Assembly: GCF_020164745.1 (NCBI RefSeq)
Contig: NZ_JAIUGV010000003.1
Location: 372,001 to 436,000, forward strand
Direction: 5' to 3'
DNA: 64,000 bases
Origin: Mesorhizobium sp. ES1-4
GTDB taxonomy: Bacteria > Pseudomonadota > Alphaproteobacteria > Rhizobiales > Rhizobiaceae
Shown here: positions 17,066-24,584 of the stretch, in pieces
Numbering within the stretch: position 1 is the stretch's first letter
Layout of the letters: every line of letters starts with the position of its first letter
The notes under the pieces: model-generated
The model's database searches: none
Seen by the model: only the letters and a program-made list of their open reading frames with translations
Told to the model about the DNA's origin: nothing
Made by a program: the position numbers and the translations under genes

Positions 17066-18095
17066 TGATTTCTGCAATTCGAGAATGAGGCCTCCCCAGC
17101 GCATCATACACGGCTGCAAATCCGCTGATTGCGGCGGAAACAAGTTTTTCGCGGGACTTTTCAAACGGTGAAATTTTATGGGTGCCAACGGCAGTCTGTA
17201 TGGGAAGGATATTCGGCCCAGACTCACGTTGAGATCCTTGTGTTATGTAGTCCAGCTCCTTCTGGTACTCGGCTGCGCGGCTTAGATAATGAGAAGCCAG
17301 CTGCGGATCAATTCTGCGCAGTTGCGGAGCCACCACAAGCTTGTCTATCCAGTTTGGATCGGATCGCTTCTGCCCTTTCGGTCTCGTCATCAATACAACT
17401 AGATCAGTTGGATTATTAAGCATTGCCTGAGCAAACGGTATGGATGCATAAAGAGAGGCGTCGAGATAATGCTCTCCTCTGAATAAAACTGGAGAGCCAG
17501 CAAAATAAGGGATGTTTGCACTAGCCCGCATTGCTGTGAACAATTCGTCGGCATCGCGGAAATTGCCAAGAACCGCGGCCTCCCGTCGCTCTACCGATGC
17601 GGAAATTATCTTAAGTGGAATGTCGGATTCCAAAACCGCTGGAACGGATAGTGGTACTTTTGTTCGGCATACTTCATCAAGAAGGTATGAAAGTGAAACA
17701 ATAGGCTTAGACGAAACCACGCGCGCCAGATCAATGAAATGGCTGTTATTTATCTCGTTGTAAAAGATCGTTGTCCCAAAGCGGGCTTGGTTTGCTATAA
17801 AATACGCACCGGTTATTGACCCTGCAGACGAGCCATATACCTCGTCGAAACAATCACGGAGGCCAAGTTGCTCAAGGGCCGATACCATTCCAGCCGAAAC
17901 TACGCCACGCATTGCGCCGCCTTCAATTATCAAGGAAAGACGTCTACCATCGGTGCGATGGCCGGGCTTGCTGCCTGTACGTTGTCTTTCGATAAGAAGG
18001 TTCGCCACAGGAGAGGCTTTACCGCCGCTGTCCGGTTCTGAGTTTCGAAAACTGGCCAATTTTGACATTCCGCAATTAGCAAATCGATGTGTCAT
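17049..18095 (-). CDS. Patatin-like phospholipase, 348 aa
   Basis: An acyl-hydrolase of the patatin family. The oxyanion motif is IIEGGAMRGVVSAGM, the nucleophile elbow is GSSAG with the active Ser, and the second catalytic residue is the Asp in HYLDASLYAS (DA in place of the more common DG). The N-terminal about 55 residues are basic and low in structure, and an internal Met at residue 10 is an alternative start. The C-terminal half resembles bacterial RssA-like patatins (VLMTRPKG). It would hydrolyse membrane lipids at the inner membrane. It converges on and overlaps the kinase gene. Patatins serve as membrane-damaging effectors in several anti-phage systems, which makes the pairing notable. 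Confidence 0.88.
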   Translation of the reverse strand: MTHRFANCGMSKLASFRNSEPDSGGKASPVANLLIERQRTGSKPGHRTDGRRLSLIIEGGAMRGVVSAGMVSALEQLGLRDCFDEVYGSSAGSITGAYFIANQARFGTTIFYNEINNSHFIDLARVVSSKPIVSLSYLLDEVCRTKVPLSVPAVLESDIPLKIISASVERREAAVLGNFRDADELFTAMRASANIPYFAGSPVLFRGEHYLDASLYASIPFAQAMLNNPTDLVVLMTRPKGQKRSDPNWIDKLVVAPQLRRIDPQLASHYLSRAAEYQKELDYITQGSQRESGPNILPIQTAVGTHKISPFEKSREKLVSAAISGFAAVYDALGRPHSRIAEIITVYD

Positions 18096-18644
18096 TCAAA
18101 CGGAGACGCCACCGCTGCATCTCAGTGTGTCGGGTGGGCGGCACTCGGCAGGCATCGCATACGTTGCATTCAAGATCAATCGAGCACCAACGCGCTCGCA
18201 ACGCGACCGAGGACCGTAATTTAGATATGGCCGACACAGCGGACGCCCACTTCGTTATTCCGTTTAAAAGTTCCTAGAGGTTCCTGCCTATCCCGAGGAG
18301 TTACCGCGTGACAGAACCACGGAAATATCTGATAGGTGAGAAGGCCGATAGATAATCAGGCTGCGCCGTAGATATATCAAAGCACTGACTTGCCTCCAAC
18401 CGATCCAATAGCAAAATCACCGACGCCAGAAGCACCGGACGAGCCGCTGCCAATTTAACTTTTGCAGCCATCCTATTGCCCTTACCGGTATCGCCTATCC
18501 GTTCAACGGCTTGCGTCATCGTGAAAGCATTGAACCGTTGCATTTTGAACCTCCTGAGCAGGAAAGCTGTTGCGTTGCTTCGGACGTAGAGAGCCGCTGG
18601 CATGTTTGGTTGCACAGACGCGCTAATTCCGCAATTCTAGCGCC
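18096..18644. other. Intergenic region with one doubtful minus-strand ORF
   Basis: About 550 bp between the divergent patatin gene and the SRAP remnant. A 104-codon minus-strand frame at 18301-18615 contains a hydrophobic stretch (ARPVLLASVILLLDRL), but it lacks a clear ribosome site and family features, so it is not called. No repeats or RNA structure were recognised. Confidence 0.3.
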
Positions 18645-19349
18645 ATGTGCAACCTCTACAACATTACCACATCGCAGGAAGCCATCCGACAGTGGACCCG
18701 GACTTTGCGGGATCTCTCGGGCAACCTTTTGCCGTCCATTGACATCTATCCCAATTAGTTCGGCCCCGTAGTGCGCAACGCTCAGGACGGCGCGCGTGAG
18801 CTTGCCAACCTCCGATGGGGAATGCCGACGCCACTGGAACGGGTCAGAGGCAATGCTGACTCCGGTACCACTAATGTTCGCAACCCTCAATACGCTCACT
18901 GGCAGCAATATGTGGGCGTGGAGCACCGGTGCGTTGTGCCGGTAACGAGCTTTGCGGAGCCGAGCCCGAAGCCAAACGACAAAGATCCGGAGACCGGCAT
19001 TCAGCGAAACTTCTGGTTCGCGCTCAACGAGGAGCGCCCACTGTTTTTCTTTGCCGGTCTGTGGACGCCTTGGCACGGGGTGCGCAAGGTGAAAGAAGGC
19101 CCCGGCGATCACGAGGTCTATGGCTTCATGACGACTAAGCCCAACGCTTTGATTGCCCCCATTCACGAGAAAGCCATGCCGGTGATCCTGACCACACAAG
19201 AGGAGACAGAGTCGTGGCTCACAGCGCCATGGTCGGATGCGAAGCATTTGCAGCGCACGGCGCGAGACGATGCTCTGATCATCGTCGATAAGCCAGCAAC
19301 ACAGATCAAGGTGCCTGCGCCAGGACCGGCACAAGGCTCCCTGTTTTAG
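18645..19349 (+). pseudogene. SRAP/YedK-type abasic-site protein gene with an internal amber stop
   Basis: The frame from ATG 18645 encodes an SOS-response-associated peptidase (SRAP, HMCES/YedK). It starts MCNLYNITTS with the essential Cys2, and later shows NLRWGMP, the Asn in TTNVRNP, the Glu in VTSFAEP and the His in PIHEKAMPVIL. Codon 38 is TAG (18756-18758), where CAG would fit (YPN-stop-FGPVVRN), a one-base nonsense change. A GTG at 18771 could restart translation but would lose Cys2, which forms the DNA crosslink. So it is inactive unless the amber is suppressed or is a sequence error. Full length would be about 234 aa, normal for the family. Confidence 0.85.
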
Positions 19350-19663
19350 GACCCGTCATCCCGCCAGATCACGCGACGCACCATACGGACTTCGACAAGG
19401 CGCCGGACGCGTATCTTCATGCCCTCCGAGGCGCTTGGCAGCAGGATGTCCACGTCGAGATCACGCCGCCTGCATCGCTCGCACCGCATGTGGCGATCAA
19501 CGTCCCAAAACGGAATGTCTCCGATAAGCTTGGCGAGGTCCCCCGGCAGATAGTGACGGGTGATATTGCAGTTGATGCAGCGCACACGGATCAGCTGGCC
19601 AACCTCATGCGCTCGGCAAAGCGTCTGCACAAGGCGGCGTGGTCTTCTGCTTTGTTCCGGCAT
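19346..19663 (-). CDS. Small hypothetical protein with two CxxC pairs (105 aa)
   Basis: Reads MPEQSRRPRRLV... from ATG 19663. Two metal-ligand-like pairs are visible, RCINCN near residue 30 and RCERCR near residue 60, separated by HYLPGDLAKLIGDIPFWD. The layout suggests a zinc ribbon. The stop overlaps the SRAP remnant's stop by 4 bp (convergent). Similar short proteins are common in rhizobial accessory DNA as far as can be recalled, but no function is known. The upstream extension of the frame lacks a ribosome site. Confidence 0.7.
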   Translation of the reverse strand: MPEQSRRPRRLVQTLCRAHEVGQLIRVRCINCNITRHYLPGDLAKLIGDIPFWDVDRHMRCERCRRRDLDVDILLPSASEGMKIRVRRLVEVRMVRRVIWRDDGS

Positions 19664-19774
19664 GGTCGAAAAATAGGAATGGGTTCCTCGTCGAGTCAAT
19701 TCGTCCTTGACTTTTTCGTTCCCTTTTTGTTCACTAAGGCTATGGAGCGTTTTGGAGCAATAGCTGTGGATCAC

Positions 19775-19945
19775 ATGGTGACGCTTAACAGCCGCCAAGA
19801 AGCCGCCCTTCAGGCTCACGCTGATGATTTCGTGGCTGTCCACAAGGGCGATGTAATGAAGGCGCTCAAGGAAATGATCGTGCTCAACGGGCACCTGCAG
19901 GAACGGCTCGACGCGCTCACTGCGCCACGCCGCGCGACACGCTAG
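19775..19945 (+). CDS. Small hypothetical protein (56 aa)
   Basis: A short plus-strand gene, MVTLNSRQEAALQAHADD..., helical and acidic to basic, ending 11 bp before the next small gene, which has its own AGGAGG site. An in-frame ATG at 19742 would add 11 residues. It is divergent from the CxxC protein. Function unknown; the cluster of tightly packed tiny genes resembles phage or integrative-element accessory genes. Confidence 0.55.
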   Translation: MVTLNSRQEAALQAHADDFVAVHKGDVMKALKEMIVLNGHLQERLDALTAPRRATR

Positions 19946-19956
19946 GAGGAAGCTCA

Positions 19957-20166
19957 ATGGGCACGATGTACTTCGACGCCGAGGCCAAAGCTGAGCTGCA
20001 TTCAGAAGCAGTGAAGCTAATCGCTCGCTATGATAGCCCGCTTGAGACTGTGAAGGCGCTCATGGCTTACAATTGCGAGCTCGAGACCCAGATCCTCGCC
20101 ATAGCCCACCGGAATCCGGGAATAGTTTCCATTGGCTACGACGATACGCCGCCTGTTGTCGGGTGA
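19957..20166 (+). CDS. Small hypothetical protein (69 aa)
   Basis: Starts MGTMYFDAEAKAELHSEAVK after a strong AGGAGGAAG ribosome site. Mostly helical, no Cys, no membrane segment. The GTG start of the next gene overlaps its stop (GTGA), so the two are translationally coupled. Family not recognised. Confidence 0.7.
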   Translation: MGTMYFDAEAKAELHSEAVKLIARYDSPLETVKALMAYNCELETQILAIAHRNPGIVSIGYDDTPPVVG

Positions 20167-20519
20167 CGGTCGTGAAGTTGCTACCGATTGCTGTGCCGCC
20201 TTTTGGCTACGACAGCGCGGATGAATGGAGCGAGACCTTCGAGGAGGCATGTCTCGAGGTCCTTGCGGCGCTTCGCAAGGCGGGGCATTTCGGCGACAAC
20301 CGGCCAGAGGACGACGTAGCCTACAAGCTGGCCGGATGCGATTTGGATGAACTCACCGACGAAGAGCTTGACCTCTATGAGGAGCGCATCGTTCCCGTCT
20401 TGCGTGTCGCTTTCTACGAGCCCTGCAGGCTTGCGGAGCAGTACGCGGAACGGAGAGTGCCGGGCTACTACGATCTACCGCGGGACCAGCGACAGCTTGA
20501 GCTGTTCACGGCATCATGA
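20163..20519 (+). CDS. Acidic hypothetical protein (118 aa)
   Basis: The GTG at 20163 overlaps the preceding TGA; an internal GTG four codons on (MKLLPIAVPPF) is the alternative. The product is strongly acidic (DDVAYKLAGCDLDELTDEELDLYEE), with a C-terminal RDQRQLELF. Acidic small proteins of this sort in mobile DNA sometimes mimic DNA, but no specific family is recognised. Confidence 0.65.
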   Translation: MTVVKLLPIAVPPFGYDSADEWSETFEEACLEVLAALRKAGHFGDNRPEDDVAYKLAGCDLDELTDEELDLYEERIVPVLRVAFYEPCRLAEQYAERRVPGYYDLPRDQRQLELFTAS

Positions 20520-20531
20520 CGGGGTTTGCCC

Positions 20532-20851
20532 ATGCATGACCTGATCGCTTTCATACAGAGTAATGCGGCGCTGGTGGTTGCCAACCCGGCCGCCTTTGCC
20601 TCGTTTGCATACTATTTGGATGCGGCGGATTTGCCGTCGGGCGCTATTTCCTGACGGAGCGCATTGCCAATCTGGAAAGCCGGATTGCGAGGCGCGACGA
20701 GGAGATCACCGACCTGAAAGCCAAGCAGAAAACAGCTGAGCCGGGAGTACCTTTGGTGCCGCTTTTCGAGATGACCGAGATCCTTCCTCCTGCACCGCTC
20801 ACCTTCGACCGACTCTTAATCCAGCGGAAAGAGAAACGACATGTCGGATAA
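20532..20851 (+). pseudogene. Frameshifted small membrane/coiled-coil protein
   Basis: Starts MHDLIAFIQSNAALVVANPA and hits a stop after about 40 codons. Switching frame near 20600 gives CLVCILFGCGGFAVGRYFL, then the coiled coil TERIANLESRIARRDEEITD, running to a stop at 20851. The joined product is a plausible N-terminal membrane helix plus a cytoplasmic coiled coil. One deleted base near 20600 explains the break. Its end overlaps the next gene's start by 11 bp. Confidence 0.6.
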
Positions 20852-21104
20852 CCTGCTGCCTCAACAGAAAGCACCGAAGCTGATCGTCGTCACCGCGTTC
20901 GACCGTGATGAGACCGGCGAGCTTCAGCCAGTCTTTGGGCCAGCCGAGCAGCAATCTGAAGATCGGGCGATACGGACCGCGAAGGGACTGGCGGGCAAGC
21001 ATGCGGGTGTCATAGCGTGGTCGCGTGATGCCAACCCTTCGCTTGGCGAATACGGAGAGCCCGTCACTCTCTATGTCGGTGGCGACGTGCCCGACATGGA
21101 GTGA
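20841..21104 (+). CDS. Small hypothetical protein (87 aa)
   Basis: MSDNLLPQQKAPKLIVVTAFDRDETGELQP...; a compact alpha/beta protein with a middle section SEDRAIRTAKGLAGKHAGVIAWSRDA that looks like a conserved helix-strand unit, ending LYVGGDVPDME. A GGAAAGAGAAA purine stretch precedes the ATG. It closes the small-gene run that began at 19775. No function recognised. Confidence 0.65.
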   Translation: MSDNLLPQQKAPKLIVVTAFDRDETGELQPVFGPAEQQSEDRAIRTAKGLAGKHAGVIAWSRDANPSLGEYGEPVTLYVGGDVPDME

Positions 21105-21770
21105 CGCAGGACTGATGTGATGACACGCCGTAGGCTTTCGTCGGCCAGCGACGACTTGAACAGCGCCGACAGGAAAGGTGCTGAAGCGGGTGCTTTCTTT
21201 GCAGATGGGTTCGGGGGTAGCGCGGCCGAGCACGCGATCAAGGAACGGCCGTGTCGAAGTCGATAGCAAACCCTGCATCAATCGCGCTTCGCGCAACGAA
21301 GTTGCCGAGACATAGCGCGGCAAATCACCAGTGACGCGACCTAAGCTCCTGCTTGGGTTGCGCCGCCGACCGGAACCCGTGAACACCTCGAAACGGCGCT
21401 CGGGCTCAAGATCGTCGGATTTAAGCGTAAGCTTTGAAATCGTCATGTGTCGAAGCCCTCAAGGCTCCGAACATCGTTCCCTCACGACCACGCGCGAAAG
21501 GTGCCACCAGAACAGCGCTTACGGTTCATGCTCATTCACGTTGCCTCCTCGTCGCGGCACGGAACGGATCGTCCGCGGTGAAGGCATCGGGCCGAATACC
21601 CCGAGCAGACCACTAAGGTCGTCCACCACACGCTCACCTCTTCGCCTCCCTCACGCTTGTGAACTCGCTTTCGATGGCGGCCTCGAATCCTTGGCGAGCC
21701 TGCGATACCGACCGAGCCAAGCGGACGTACGGTCGGGCAAACAGTGCCGCCCGCAAGATATCAGCTGTGC
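21105..21770. other. Degenerate region containing an IS66-type remnant
   Basis: About 665 bp without an intact gene. On the minus strand from 21446, the sequence TLKSDDLEPERRFEVFTG followed by GRRRN matches the N-terminus of IS66-family TnpA (OrfA) as remembered. The match ends near 21340 and the rest is scrambled. The flanking bases show only short unconvincing frames. Treated as insertion-sequence debris. Confidence 0.5.
21340..21446 (-). mobile_element. IS66 family tnpA 5' remnant
   Basis: About 33 codons of IS66 OrfA N-terminus (RFEVFTGSGRRRN motif) from an ATG at 21446. No downstream transposase genes (TnpB/TnpC) or terminal repeats were found here, so it is a non-functional fragment. 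Confidence 0.55.
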
Positions 21771-22397
21771 CTAAAATCTGTTGTCATGTACCGCCTTGCA
21801 GAATCCGCTGAATGAAAATTGCAAGGTGTCCCCGAGATCGAAAGATTCAACACGTCCCGTCTTTCGATTAAAGGTCGTGTTACTTCGAGCAGAGCTCGTC
21901 TCAATCACATTCTCGGTGATACGAACATTTTCTACGGCACCAGTCCCGCCGCCACGGGTCAATGTAGATCTATCGAAATCCACAAGGTATTCTAGCGTAT
22001 CTTGCCTAGGTGAATGATCGCAGGAAAACCAGCTTCCGCCCAACTTTCGATTGCAAACGAAGGTGCCACTACAGCTGAGCATTATCTGCCCGGCAGAAGA
22101 TTTTGCGGGACTACTAGGTCTACCGTCACCGCAGGCCAAATAGTTTTTGAACACCCACCCCGCCGCTGCCCCCGAAATCCTTGCCCACGGAAGCCCTCGA
22201 TTATCATTCGCGACTTGCTCAATCTGGACATTATCGCCGTTCACGAGCGAACCCGTCTTGGTACCTCGCGGTGCGTCCCTGATTGCAAGAGAAGTTCCTG
22301 TTGGATCGGCGACAGTACACTGTTCAGCGCGCGCCATTGAAATTGATGCTGCCGAAAACAAGAGAAAGACGTAGGCGGAGTATTGCTTGGCTGTCAT
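21771..22397 (-). CDS. Exported bacterial SH3-domain protein, paralogue 1 (208 aa)
   Basis: An N-terminal signal peptide (SAYVFLLFSAASISMARA) is followed by a bacterial SH3 domain: CTVADPTGTSLAIRDAP, GSLVNGDNVQIEQV and AAAGWVFKNYL. The C-terminal about 110 residues differ from the neighbour and contain CSGTFVCNRKLGG and beta-rich repeats (FDRSTLTRGGGTG, SFDLGDTLQFSF). Such proteins usually bind cell wall or partner proteins in the periplasm. It shares a 158-bp block with paralogue 2 upstream. Stop at 21771. Confidence 0.8.
   Translation of the reverse strand: MTAKQYSAYVFLLFSAASISMARAEQCTVADPTGTSLAIRDAPRGTKTGSLVNGDNVQIEQVANDNRGLPWARISGAAAGWVFKNYLACGDGRPSSPAKSSAGQIMLSCSGTFVCNRKLGGSWFSCDHSPRQDTLEYLVDFDRSTLTRGGGTGAVENVRITENVIETSSARSNTTFNRKTGRVESFDLGDTLQFSFSGFCKAVHDNRF
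22153..22310 (-). repeat. 158-bp direct repeat, copy in SH3 paralogue 1
   Basis: Aligned by eye with 22826-22983: identical apart from one base near 22170 (C here, T in the other copy). It covers most of the SH3 domain. The sharp drop in identity on both sides points to recent conversion or duplication. Confidence 0.9.
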
Positions 22398-22467
22398 GCC
22401 GTGGATCCCTCCAGTTCAGAACTGATACAGCCAAAACTCTCACAACAAACGCCTGTTATTCGGGCCC

Positions 22468-23070
22468 TCATTTGGGCAGATCAGCTGTTGGTATAAACCA
22501 AAGCACTAATTCGACGGCCCCAGCGGCGTCATTGCGACCGGACAACTTCACATAAAGCCGTCCGCAATTGGGGATTTCGCTGCGACTCTCATTTCCGAAC
22601 CGGATGCGATAGTCATTTAGTAGAACGTCGGACCCGCGTTTTACTGTGACCCAGAAAGAATCCCCGGTCATTTCGTCCAACCTAGCCGATAGCTTTCTCT
22701 TTTCCATCGTCATGCCGACGTGAAACCAGTTGAAGAAACCGATCTGCTTAGAACAATCGAATTTGTCGGTGGAGGCTTCGGCCGCTTTAGGAACGTCGCC
22801 TTTGCAATTCAGGTAGTTACGAAAAACCCACCCCGCCGCTGCTCCCGAAATCCTTGCCCACGGAAGCCCTCGATTATCATTCGCGACTTGCTCAATCTGG
22901 ACATTATCGCCGTTCACGAGCGAACCCGTCTTGGTACCTCGCGGTGCGTCCCTGATTGCAAGAGAAGTTCCTGTTGGATCGGCAACAACACAGCTCACGG
23001 TCTGAGCCATCGCAGCGCTTGCAGACACCGACGCAACACAAGCAACAAATAGCTTCAGCGTTCCGTACAC
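22468..23070 (-). CDS. Exported bacterial SH3-domain protein, paralogue 2 (200 aa)
   Basis: Signal peptide (KLFVACVASVSASAAMAQ), then an SH3 domain almost identical to paralogue 1 (VVADPTGTSLAIRDAP, GWVFRNYL). Its C-terminal domain is unrelated in sequence (FDCSKQIGFFNWFHVGMTME, GNESRSEIPNCGRLYVKL). Both genes run on the minus strand, 70 bp apart. The same first domain with different second domains suggests duplication followed by domain replacement or local gene conversion. Function unknown; likely periplasmic. Confidence 0.8.
   Translation of the reverse strand: MYGTLKLFVACVASVSASAAMAQTVSCVVADPTGTSLAIRDAPRGTKTGSLVNGDNVQIEQVANDNRGLPWARISGAAAGWVFRNYLNCKGDVPKAAEASTDKFDCSKQIGFFNWFHVGMTMEKRKLSARLDEMTGDSFWVTVKRGSDVLLNDYRIRFGNESRSEIPNCGRLYVKLSGRNDAAGAVELVLWFIPTADLPK
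22826..22983 (-). repeat. 158-bp direct repeat, copy in SH3 paralogue 2
   Basis: Partner of 22153-22310, offset 673 bp, one mismatch seen by eye. Confidence 0.9.
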
Positions 23071-23121
23071 TTCATTGTGTCCATTGTGTGTGAACCGGCT
23101 GGCAGCCCCTAGGCTGCGATG

Positions 23122-23391
23122 TCAATTTCCTTGGGATTCGTCTCCCGAATTTGGCTGCAGTTGATGAATCTCGTCGCTCAAAGCTTCAGACGCGCATTGA
23201 ATACAATTTCCTACTGCCTCACCGGCAGATTTTGACTTCTCGGTGTCATCGTTGGATTTCAATATCGTCTTCAGAGCATCAGTCGCCTCATCCATGCAGT
23301 TTTGGGCTACGTCGGTATCTTTGTCGCAAGTTGCCATTGCAGACGAGGCACTGAAGGAGGACAGTATAAGGATGAACAACATTCGTTTCAT
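23122..23391 (-). CDS. Small exported Cys-containing protein (89 aa)
   Basis: Signal peptide MKRMLFILILSSFSASSAMA, then a 69-residue mature peptide with four Cys (CDKDTDVAQNC, NCIQCASEAL) and helical, acidic sequence. Four cysteines in an exported peptide suggest two disulfides. It lies 51 bp upstream of the SH3 paralogue 2 start on the same strand. No family recognised. Confidence 0.7.
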   Translation of the reverse strand: MKRMLFILILSSFSASSAMATCDKDTDVAQNCMDEATDALKTILKSNDDTEKSKSAGEAVGNCIQCASEALSDEIHQLQPNSGDESQGN

Positions 23392-23493
23392 TGCATGAGC
23401 CTCACAATCAATGAGTTACGTGGAATGGTCTACAGTAAGCTCAAGAATTCCTATGCATTTCGGTAGAAAGCTCAGCTGGCCAAAGTTCCAGGC

Positions 23494-23745
23494 CTATTTG
23501 GCGGAGCATGCCTCGCAAGTTCCTGTCGCATTGTTACGCTCAGATGCACACTCTCTTCTTTCGCAGCAACCCACGAATCCACAGACAGGCATGTCTCCGG
23601 TTTGGACTTTGGGAGGGATTGGCGTCATCGGAACCGAGATAAGAATGTTAGGATGCCAAGCCCCCAACACAGATGGGGCCGCTGCCTGTGCCATGGAGGC
23701 TGAACCCGAGACGATAAGAATCAGTGCTAACGCATGAAATCGCAT
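23494..23745 (-). CDS. Small exported Cys-rich protein (83 aa)
   Basis: Signal peptide MRFHALALILIVSGSASMAQA, then a mature part with six Cys at the C-terminal end (CGFVGCCERRECASER...CEAC) and a Pro-rich middle (SVPMTPIPPKVQTG). It resembles secreted peptide toxins or effector-like peptides only in general form. Same strand as the neighbouring exported proteins, so the group may be co-regulated. Confidence 0.65.
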   Translation of the reverse strand: MRFHALALILIVSGSASMAQAAAPSVLGAWHPNILISVPMTPIPPKVQTGDMPVCGFVGCCERRECASERNNATGTCEACSAK

Positions 23746-24066
23746 CTCACACTCCTCTATAAAACAGCTGCAACGCTTATATTGCCTTACGGCTCTTTCC
23801 AGTCAAATCACGTATTCATTGTCTAATGTAGCGATTGTTAATAGGGCATGGGTGAGCCGCTTTCGTCGATTTTTCGACTTTGATTGCTGCGGCGCGGCCA
23901 CGGCAGCGTGTCGGCTGGCCCTGACCTAGGCCCGCAGGCGATTTCGCGCGCTGGCGGCCCCTGTATGGCCTGAAAACACCTATTGAGGCGCCAAGGCTGG
24001 GGTGATTTTTCGCGGTTTAACGATTGCAACCTTCACGTGCCTTGATGCACATTGCAACCTTGCGCG
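23746..24066. other. Intergenic gap, nothing recognised
   Basis: About 320 bp between the Cys-rich peptide gene and the SHOCT protein gene. No supported coding sequence, RNA or repeat seen. AT-rich near 23750-23850, which could hold the promoter of the minus-strand exported-protein genes. Confidence 0.4.
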
Positions 24067-24576
24067 TCAGCCCCCCGCGATCAGGTCGCGCATGCGCCGA
24101 AACTGGGCGTCGTCAATGACGCCATCATCGAGAAGCTTTTTTAAACGCTCCAGTTTGTCGACTGTATCAAGGTGCGCTGGCTGAACAATTGATCGTTGGA
24201 TGCCTGAAGGGTTCTCGATCCGAACCCGTTGAACATCGTTGGCGAGAGGGTTCAGTCCGGACTCCCCGCCATTGGAGCCCTGAGGGTCTTTGCTGATGTG
24301 GACGGCCATGAAGGCCCATATGAGACAACCGAGCCAAACGATGCCGGTGCCAGCGAGCGCGGTGCACAGCACAAGAATGAGCCACCTGTTCGGGTGGCCT
24401 CTATAAAAGGCTATGATCGCAGGCAATTCATAGATGATCGCCACGATAAGCAGAAACACAGCTATTATGGCGTAGCCGGGATCGACATCGGTCGCTGCAA
24501 AGGCCGCGCTCGGCAGCGATGACATGGCTAATGCAATAGCCAAGATGGGTACCACCGATCTGGTCGTTTTCATCAT
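24067..24576 (-). CDS. Superinfection-immunity-domain membrane protein with C-terminal SHOCT domain (169 aa)
   Basis: From ATG 24576: a signal or first membrane segment, then a hydrophobic helix (YAIIAVFLLIVAIIYELPAI), then GHPNRWLILVLCTALAGTG and IVWLGCLIWAF, the pattern of the superinfection-immunity (Imm) domain. The last about 30 residues, LERLKKLLDDGVIDDAQF and onward, are a SHOCT domain. A GTG at 24588 overlaps the upstream gene's stop (GTGA) and is an alternative coupled start. Family members in phages block DNA entry of related phages; the bacterial role is often unknown. Confidence 0.8.
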   Translation of the reverse strand: MMKTTRSVVPILAIALAMSSLPSAAFAATDVDPGYAIIAVFLLIVAIIYELPAIIAFYRGHPNRWLILVLCTALAGTGIVWLGCLIWAFMAVHISKDPQGSNGGESGLNPLANDVQRVRIENPSGIQRSIVQPAHLDTVDKLERLKKLLDDGVIDDAQFRRMRDLIAGG

Positions 24577-24584
24577 ATCTACCG

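Noticed and set aside
18301..18615. 104-codon minus-strand frame with a hydrophobic stretch
   Set aside because: No ribosome site, no recognised family and unusual composition; kept only as a note in the intergenic entry.
22153..22983. Possible CRISPR-like or phage repeat array
   Set aside because: Only two long copies inside coding sequences; no short regularly spaced repeats anywhere in the window.
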